Origin: Undivivens sp041652635
Lineage (GTDB): Bacteria; Omnitrophota; Gorgyraeia; Gygaellales; Profunditerraquicolaceae
DNA length: 5,134 bases
Reading direction: 5' to 3'
Assembly: GCA_041652635.1 (NCBI GenBank)
Contig: JBAZGW010000092.1
Location: 1 to 5,134, forward strand
Shown here: one piece after another, positions 1-3,652 of the stretch
Numbering within the stretch: the first letter of the stretch is position 1
Layout: every line of letters begins with the position of its first letter
The notes under the pieces: generated by a model
The model's input: the letters and a program-made list of their open reading frames with translations, nothing else
Database searches by the model: none
Told to the model about the DNA's origin: nothing
Translations under genes and position numbers: made by a program

Positions 1-693
1 GTGGCGATCGTAGGCGGAGGCCCGGCCGGACTGGTCTGTGGTTATTATCTGGCAAAGGCGGGGAAACAAGTCGTTTTATTCGAGAGAAAACTCTCCATAG
101 GCGGCGGTATGTGGGGCGGCGGAATAATGTTCAACGAGATCGTGGTGCAGGAGCAGGGTAAAAAGATATTGGATGAATTCGGGATCAGAACAAGAGAATA
201 CGAAAAAGGGTATTATCTTTCTGATTCCATCGAAACTGTATCTACTATTTGTTCCAAAGCCGTCAAAGCCGGGCTTAGGATATTCAATCTTTTGAGCGCT
301 GAAGACGTGATGATCCGGAATAAAAGAATCTGTGGTCTGGTCTTGAACTGGACATCGGTAGAGATGGCTAATCTACATGTGGATCCGATCACAATGCGGG
401 CTAAATTCGTGGTTGATTCCACCGGGCATCCGGCTGAGATAGCCAAGATCGTGGAAAGAAAGTCAGGTATCCGGCTTAGGACAAAGTCCGGAAAGCTTAT
501 GGGAGAACAGTCTATGTGGGCCGAAGTCGGAGAAAGATCCATAGTGAAGAATACAAAGGAAGTCTGTTCGGGATTCTATGTCTGCGGGATGTGCGCCAAC
601 GCCGTGTTCGGCGGACCGCGGATGGGGCCGGTTTTCGGCGGGATGCTTTTGTCCGGCAGGAAAGCGGCTAAGGAGTTGTCTATAAGAGTGTGA
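1..693 (+). CDS. thi4: Thi4-family thiamine thiazole synthase (ribose 1,5-bisphosphate/ADP-thiazole type), 5'-truncated by the window
   Basis: Thi4 enzymes build the thiazole half of thiamine in the cytoplasm from NAD, glycine and a sulfur source. The visible 230 residues begin inside the Rossmann fold: the dinucleotide loop GGGPAG is at residues 5-10, with the ribose-binding acid E28 ending the second strand (VVLFE). The family signature GGGMWGGGIMFNEIVV follows at 34-49. The C-terminus carries the conserved RMGPVFGGMLLSG block (207-219). The stretch LHVDP (125-129) places His126 where yeast-type suicidal Thi4 has its sulfur-donating cysteine. By family knowledge this marks the catalytic, sulfide-using form of archaea and anaerobic bacteria. 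Full-length relatives are about 260 residues, so roughly 30 N-terminal residues lie upstream; the GTG at base 1 is probably an internal valine codon and not the start. The stop is TGA at 691-693. Family assignment is firm; sulfide use is inferred. Confidence 0.93.
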   Translation: MAIVGGGPAGLVCGYYLAKAGKQVVLFERKLSIGGGMWGGGIMFNEIVVQEQGKKILDEFGIRTREYEKGYYLSDSIETVSTICSKAVKAGLRIFNLLSAEDVMIRNKRICGLVLNWTSVEMANLHVDPITMRAKFVVDSTGHPAEIAKIVERKSGIRLRTKSGKLMGEQSMWAEVGERSIVKNTKEVCSGFYVCGMCANAVFGGPRMGPVFGGMLLSGRKAAKELSIRV

Positions 694-699
694 TCCCTG

Positions 700-715
700 A
701 TTCCTATTTAGGAAT
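700..715. repeat. Short palindrome TTCCTA-NN-TAGGAA, first copy
   Basis: Seven-base arms ATTCCTA and TAGGAAT flank a two-base centre, starting 6 bases after the thi4 stop codon. The centre is too tight for a good RNA hairpin, so a protein-binding site on DNA is more likely than a terminator. Flanking CCC (695-697) and GGG (716-718) could extend pairing, but no T-run follows. A second copy sits at 789-802. Its function is unknown. Confidence 0.4.
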
Positions 716-762
716 GGGTTATTGACGGGTATCGTTGTACTAAGTGGGTGAAAAATTTGTCT

Positions 763-778
763 CGTCGATGCCTCGACG
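763..778. repeat. Small hairpin CGTCGA-TGCC-TCGACG in the thi4-MATE gap
   Basis: A perfect six-base stem closes a four-base loop, extendable by one T-G wobble (762/779). No T-run follows, so it is not an intrinsic terminator. It sits between the two TTCCTA palindromes in the 232-base gap. No known riboswitch pattern is recognisable around it. Confidence 0.35.
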
Positions 779-788
779 GAAAGAATAT

Positions 789-802
789 TTCCTAAGTAGG
801 AA
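789..802. repeat. Short palindrome TTCCTA-NN-TAGGAA, second copy
   Basis: Six-base arms TTCCTA and TAGGAA flank AG, matching the arms of the palindrome at 700-715; the two centres are 88 bases apart. The copy ends 22 bases before the candidate -35 box at 825. It is therefore placed where an operator or activator site for the MATE promoter could lie. This is inferred from position and symmetry only. Confidence 0.4.
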
Positions 803-824
803 TTCGGGGTGTGATTCAATTCTG

Positions 825-853
825 TTGCTTTTCGGGCGTTTATTTGGTATAAC
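825..853 (+). promoter_or_regulatory. Predicted sigma70-type promoter upstream of the MATE gene
   Basis: TTGCTT (825-830) and TATAAC (848-853) are separated by 17 bases, the ideal spacing, and each is close to consensus. Transcription would start near 860. The transcript would then run into the terminator hairpin at 879-916 before reaching the MATE ribosome binding site. That makes this either the promoter of an attenuated leader or a chance match. Confidence 0.5.
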
Positions 854-878
854 TTGATACTGTCGGATAGAGATAAAC

Positions 879-916
879 TCGGGACGTTCTTTTGTTTAGG
901 AACGTCCTGATTTTTT
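879..916 (+). terminator. Intrinsic terminator or attenuator directly before the MATE gene
   Basis: Arms 879-890 and 899-910 pair over 12 positions (ten Watson-Crick, two G-T wobbles) around an eight-base loop. The stem core is GGGACGTTC with GAACGTCCT, and TTTTTT follows immediately at 911-916. This is a textbook Rho-independent terminator. It could end thi4 transcription, although it lies about 190 bases past that stop codon. Because the MATE ribosome binding site begins at 917 and a promoter is predicted at 825-853, it could instead be a conditional terminator in the MATE leader. I see no convincing antiterminator pairing. Confidence 0.8.
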
Positions 917-925
917 AGGAGCATA

Positions 926-2362
926 ATGGGCAAAATGAGTAATGCTATAAAACCGGCGCACAGGCAGGGCGGAGTCAGGGAGATGCTGGCGATCGCCCTG
1001 CCGATGGTCGTTTCCAATGCCTGCGATACGGTGATGGTTTTTACCGATAGGCTTTTCCTGGCGCGCTTGAGTCCGGAACTGATGAATGCTTCTATGGCCG
1101 GCGGCCTCACGGTATTTATGCTGATGTCCTTTTTTCTCGGCCTTACCGGTTACACCACCGCTCTCGCCGCTCAATATCTGGGGGCTAAGAAAAAACATAA
1201 TTGTCCGGTAGTGCTTTCGCAGGCGGTGATCATTTCTCTTATCGCTTATCCGTTGATCCTGCTTTGCCGTCCTCTGGGGCATAATCTTTTCGCTTTTATG
1301 GGTATCAGCTCCGGGCAGCTCGGCCCACAAAAGGCTTATTTTAATGTTCTTTTGTTCGGCGTGCTCATCAGTCTGCTGCGTAATTGTTTGAGCGCTTTCT
1401 TTTCCGGCATAGGCAGGACAGGTATTGTGATGGTCGCCACCTGCGCGGCGATGCTGATCAACGTCGGCTTGAATTATATTCTTATTTACGGTAAGTTCGG
1501 CTGTCCGGCCTTGGGCATAATCGGAGCCGCCTACGGGACGATCCTTGGCGGCGCCGGCGGCCTTTTAATACTGGCAGGCGCGTATTTCCGCAAGTCTATA
1601 CGCCGGGAGTTCCGGGTAAAAGAGTCACTGCGTTTCGACAGGATAGTTTTTGGGAAACTTCTGCGTTTTGGCTCATCCGTGGGCGCTGAAATGTTCCTGA
1701 ATTTATTAGCTTTCACCGGCGTGGTCTTTCTTTTTCATTCCCATAGCCCGGTGACCGCTACCGCCGCCACCATAGTCTTTAACTGGGATATGGTTTCGTT
1801 TGTGCCTTTGATCGGGATCGAGATCGGCGTAACCAGCCTTGTGGGGCGTTGTATGGGAGCGGGTGACCCGGAGACGGCACATAAGTCGGTAATGTCGGGG
1901 GTAAAACTGGGATTTATTTATTCGGCGGTGATACTGGTTTTGTTCACGGTGTTCCCGGAATTCCTGGTGCGCGTGTTCCGTCCGCAGGTCGCCGAGCATA
2001 TCTTTTCGTTAGCCGTTCCGCTCGCCGTGTTCATGGTACGTATGGCGTCATTATATGTGTTGGTGGAAGCGGTGTTGATCGTTTTTATCGGCGCTTTGCG
2101 GGGAGCGGGGGACACTTTCTGGGCAATGGGAATGTCGGTCAGCCTGCATTGGCTGATGGTGGCGGTGATCTGGACGATGCTGAAAGTGATGGGGACGTCA
2201 CCCCAAGCCGCATGGAACGCGATGGTATTTATATTTATGTTATTTTCCGGTCTGGTGTTTATGCGCTATAGAACGGGGAAGTGGAAGCAGATCAAGCTCG
2301 TCCATCCGGAACCGGTAACGCTCCTGCCCGACGATGCGTTCCATGAGGGGAAGGATCTGTAG
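926..2362 (+). CDS. MATE family multidrug/cation efflux transporter
   Basis: Inner-membrane antiporter of the multidrug and toxic compound extrusion family, 478 residues with about 12 hydrophobic segments in two homologous halves, the usual length and layout. Segment 1 (about 20-40) ends in an acidic residue, D41. The first half carries the family-typical SAFFSGIGRT (156-165) and LINVGLNYILIYGKFGCPALG (178-198). The second half has E299 in GIEIGVTSLVGR and the GALRGAGDT motif (389-397). The tail after about 447 is short, charged and probably cytoplasmic. AGGAG at 917-921 lies only 4 bases before this ATG; the in-frame ATG at 935 is an alternative start with 13-base spacing. Substrate and coupling ion cannot be read from sequence. 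It is separated from thi4 by a terminator and shows no functional link to it. Confidence 0.93.
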   Translation: MGKMSNAIKPAHRQGGVREMLAIALPMVVSNACDTVMVFTDRLFLARLSPELMNASMAGGLTVFMLMSFFLGLTGYTTALAAQYLGAKKKHNCPVVLSQAVIISLIAYPLILLCRPLGHNLFAFMGISSGQLGPQKAYFNVLLFGVLISLLRNCLSAFFSGIGRTGIVMVATCAAMLINVGLNYILIYGKFGCPALGIIGAAYGTILGGAGGLLILAGAYFRKSIRREFRVKESLRFDRIVFGKLLRFGSSVGAEMFLNLLAFTGVVFLFHSHSPVTATAATIVFNWDMVSFVPLIGIEIGVTSLVGRCMGAGDPETAHKSVMSGVKLGFIYSAVILVLFTVFPEFLVRVFRPQVAEHIFSLAVPLAVFMVRMASLYVLVEAVLIVFIGALRGAGDTFWAMGMSVSLHWLMVAVIWTMLKVMGTSPQAAWNAMVFIFMLFSGLVFMRYRTGKWKQIKLVHPEPVTLLPDDAFHEGKDL

Positions 2363-2366
2363 AATA

Positions 2367-2395
2367 CCATGGTTACGAGGGACGAAGCCCGATGG
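2367..2395. repeat. Degenerate palindromic intergenic repeat, copy 1
   Basis: A core CGA-GGG-ACGAAG-CCC-GA (2376-2392) forms a short hairpin, with CCAT (2367-2370) and ATGG (2392-2395) able to close outside it. The core resembles that of the better-preserved palindrome at 2411-2442, which has the same flanking CGA and GA bases. I recall similar CATTGCGA...GAAGCAATC elements as dispersed repeats in many uncultivated bacteria, but that is from memory. It starts only 5 bases after the MATE stop codon. Confidence 0.4.
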
Positions 2396-2410
2396 ACGGC
2401 CGCAACCGTC
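2395..2410. repeat. Hairpin GACGG-CCGCAA-CCGTC between the two palindromes
   Basis: Five-base perfect arms (2395-2399 and 2406-2410) flank a six-base loop, wedged directly between the two repeat copies. It may be part of the same mobile or structured element. No T-run follows. Confidence 0.35.
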
Positions 2411-2442
2411 ATTGCGATTCCGCCGAAGGCGGGAGAAGCAAT
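2411..2442. repeat. Palindromic intergenic repeat (REP-like), copy 2
   Basis: Outer arms ATTGC (2411-2415) and GCAAT (2438-2442) enclose an internal loop with GA on one side and GAA on the other. An inner stem CCGCC/GGCGG (2420-2424 and 2428-2432) follows, extended by T-A and T-G pairs and capped by a GAA loop. The motif CGTCATTGCGA...GAAGCAATCC resembles widely dispersed palindromic repeats of bacterial genomes. It lies between two convergent genes and has no T-run on either side, so it is not an intrinsic terminator, though it could protect 3' ends. Being dispersed in this genome is a prediction. Confidence 0.6.
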
Positions 2443-2492
2443 CCATTTCATAAAAATCAATTCTATATATCTTAATCAAGACAATCCGCAGT

Positions 2493-2527
2493 TTATCGTC
2501 CTTCGTGCTTCATGCCTCGTGTTTCTT
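2493..2527. repeat. Degenerate 7-bp tandem repeat, unit GCTTCGT
   Basis: Successive heptamers TTATCGT, CCTTCGT, GCTTCAT, GCCTCGT and GTTTCTT are degenerate copies of GCTTCGT (ACGAAGC on the minus strand). They end 7 bases before the last codon of the minus-strand XRE gene and so would lie in its 3' untranslated region. Function unknown; it may be a decayed microsatellite. Confidence 0.45.
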
Positions 2528-2534
2528 GTTTTTA

Positions 2535-2756
2535 TTATTCCAGCAACTCCGACGGGGTGACGTTGAGGGCTTTCGCGATCTTGCCGATGGTGTCGATTTT
2601 CATCGCGGGAGGGTTTTTACCTTCGATTCTTTGCAGGTATTTGTAGTCTATGTCTGCGGCCTCGGAGAGTTTCTCCTGCGTGTAGCCGTATTTGGCGCGC
2701 CACTTCCGGATATTCCTGCCTAATTGTAGTCTGATCTCTATATTCATAATCCGCAT
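2535..2756 (-). CDS. Small XRE/Cro-CI family HTH transcriptional regulator
   Basis: A single-domain DNA-binding protein of 73 residues. It shows the HTH_3 pattern: LGRNIRKWRAKYGYTQEKL (12-30), helix 2 at about TQEKLSEAADI (26-36), recognition helix at about DYKYLQRIEGK (37-47). The tail ...TIGKIAKALNVTPSELL (56-72) packs the fold. No dimerisation or sensor domain follows, as in many phage-like or toxin-antitoxin repressors. The ATG at 2756 has AGG four bases upstream; the in-frame ATG at 2747 would give 70 residues and is equally possible. The gene is divergent from the lipoprotein gene, and a 22-bp palindrome at 2781-2802 begins 24 bases from its start codon. Autoregulation and control of the lipoprotein are likely by analogy with this family, but unproven. 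I see no convincing minus-strand promoter boxes. Confidence 0.88.
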   Translation of the reverse strand: MRIMNIEIRLQLGRNIRKWRAKYGYTQEKLSEAADIDYKYLQRIEGKNPPAMKIDTIGKIAKALNVTPSELLE

Positions 2757-2777
2757 ATTACCTGAAGCTTTTTATTC

Positions 2778-2807
2778 TTGACACCTAACCTAAGTAAGGT
2801 GTATAAA
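2778..2807 (+). promoter_or_regulatory. Promoter with embedded palindromic operator, driving the lipoprotein gene
   Basis: A perfect -35 TTGACA (2778-2783) and a -10 TATAAA (2802-2807) lie 18 bases apart. The palindrome at 2781-2802 fills the spacer, with arms ACACCT and AGGTGT and 9 of 11 symmetric positions complementary. A five-T tract (2769-2773) precedes the -35 box. A bound protein would block RNA polymerase, so this is best read as a repressor operator. Nearly the same module recurs at 3536-3565. Transcription would start near 2814. Confidence 0.8.
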
Positions 2808-2842
2808 TATAGGAAAGATAACACGCCAAGAGGCTGTAATGC

Positions 2843-2847
2843 GGAGG
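2843..2847 (+). promoter_or_regulatory. Ribosome binding site that fixes the lipoprotein start at GTG 2856
   Basis: GGAGG lies eight bases before GTG 2856, a strong Shine-Dalgarno with ideal spacing. The longer reading frame opening at TTG 2778 would start inside the -35 box, upstream of the transcription start, so it cannot be the real start. From GTG 2856 the protein begins directly with a signal peptide, which supports this choice. Confidence 0.8.
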
Positions 2848-2855
2848 ATGACAGG

Positions 2856-3467
2856 GTGAGAAAGACCGCCGGAATTAACCTGGTATGCATTTGTTTACTG
2901 AGCCTGATGTTTGCTTTTCACTGCGCTGCATGCACTCCCAACCAGAAACTGCGGGAGGCAGATGATAAACAAAGGAACGTCTTGTTCCTGCTAAAAAAAA
3001 CGCTCGGAAATGAAAAGCCTCTTTCGATCTGCATAGCGGAGGCTCTGCCTATCGCCGCCAGATATAATGACCGGCAACTGGCTGAATTCTGCAGGAAAGA
3101 GCTTATGGGTTACTCCAAAAGGGACAGGTATGAATATCGTTGTATCGAGGCCTACTGTCCTTTAGATAATGCGATACCGGTATTTCGCGAAGAAACTTTT
3201 GACCTGTTTTATTCCATTGAAGAGCATCCAAAACAGTTCCGTAAAGATAAGCTGTTTATTCCCCAGGCGATAACGGTGCTGGAGAAAGTCCGCCCCGTGC
3301 ATGCCCACAGGTCGTTCATAAAACTGGTCTGCCGCGATCCTGTTAACGGTTTCCCCGCAGACGGTGTCTATTACGCGCGAGGAAACAGTTATTTAAGAGT
3401 GGTAGCGGCAGTGCGTGAAGAGTTTATCAAAAGATTGACAAGGTTGTTGCATTCTTCCATATTTTGA
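2856..3467 (+). CDS. Putative lipoprotein with AbiTii-like domain
   Basis: A 203-residue protein read from GTG 2856. Residues 1-25 form a signal peptide: charged VRK, a hydrophobic run to about residue 21, then CAAC with a candidate lipidated cysteine at residue 26. The -3 residue is Cys, so the lipobox is imperfect, and a plain membrane anchor is possible. About residues 42-99 resemble the AbiTii domain of abortive-infection proteins: a helix, PLS, then EALPIAARYNDRQLAEFCRK, the hallmark ELMGYS (81-86) and an YR (93-94) after it. I recognise this by eye and no search was run. The rest (to 203) ends in a basic helical stretch, EEFIKRLTRLL. Several cysteines remain in the mature part. It is divergent from the XRE gene and follows an operator-bearing promoter. 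Biochemical role unknown; an export signal on an AbiTii-like domain would be unusual. Confidence 0.72.
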   Translation: MRKTAGINLVCICLLSLMFAFHCAACTPNQKLREADDKQRNVLFLLKKTLGNEKPLSICIAEALPIAARYNDRQLAEFCRKELMGYSKRDRYEYRCIEAYCPLDNAIPVFREETFDLFYSIEEHPKQFRKDKLFIPQAITVLEKVRPVHAHRSFIKLVCRDPVNGFPADGVYYARGNSYLRVVAAVREEFIKRLTRLLHSSIF

Positions 3468-3507
3468 ACGGATTCCCATAATTCATTAACTTATTTTTAC
3501 GCGCAGA

Positions 3508-3529
3508 ACACCATACTAAAGCAAGGTTT
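3508..3529 (+). promoter_or_regulatory. Candidate auxiliary operator, third copy of the palindrome
   Basis: ACACC...AAGGT with 7 of 11 symmetric positions complementary. By direct comparison it matches the operator at 2781-2802 at 16 of 22 positions and that at 3539-3560 at 15 of 22. It starts exactly 31 bases upstream of the latter, close to three DNA turns, so two repressor dimers could bind the same face. No good -35/-10 boxes accompany it, so it is probably not a promoter. The rest of the 185-base gap before the S74 gene shows no gene or terminator. Confidence 0.5.
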
Positions 3530-3535
3530 TTATTG

Positions 3536-3565
3536 TTGACACCTTGCTGAGATAAGGTGTATAAT
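3536..3565 (+). promoter_or_regulatory. Consensus promoter with embedded palindromic operator, driving the S74 surface protein
   Basis: Perfect TTGACA (3536-3541) and perfect TATAAT (3560-3565), 18 bases apart. The palindrome at 3539-3560 has seven-base arms ACACCTT and AAGGTGT with an eight-base centre. Upstream bases also match the lipoprotein promoter (AAGNTTTTTATTNTTGACACC), giving 34 of 42 identical positions between 2765-2806 and 3523-3564. Transcription would start near 3572, leaving an 80-base leader. Without repression this should be a strong promoter. Confidence 0.85.
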
Positions 3566-3652
3566 TTTTGCAGGTAACGGGAATTTTGCAAGAGAAATTT
3601 TGTCCGTATTCTACAGATGTTATAGATAACCGACTAATAAGGAGATAAGCGT

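Noticed and set aside
722..750. Second degenerate copy of the shared promoter (TTGACG followed by CTAAGTGGGTG)
   Set aside because: No -10 box at the right distance and the left palindrome arm is missing; similarity is too weak.
463..1330. Long minus-strand frames (463-1110 and 896-1330) across the thi4 end, the gap and the MATE start
   Set aside because: They cross the terminator and overlap well-supported plus-strand genes; their translations show no domain pattern.
2411..2442. Intrinsic terminator for the MATE gene
   Set aside because: No T-run follows the hairpin on either strand; it fits a dispersed palindromic repeat better.
2369..2560. 63-codon plus-strand open frame
   Set aside because: It runs through the palindromic repeats, the heptamer array and the end of the minus-strand XRE gene, has no ribosome binding site and no recognisable protein features.
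2505..2723. 72-codon frame antisense to the XRE gene
   Set aside because: It overlaps a clear HTH gene on the opposite strand and reads as a shadow frame.
2778..2855. N-terminal extension of the lipoprotein from TTG 2778 (229-residue reading)
   Set aside because: The TTG is part of the -35 box and lies upstream of the predicted transcription start; GTG 2856 has a strong GGAGG and begins a signal peptide.
3546..3552. CTGAGA-like bases resembling the conserved TPP riboswitch core
   Set aside because: They lie between -35 and -10 boxes, would not be transcribed, and the other TPP riboswitch segments are absent. The thiamine gene is also far away.
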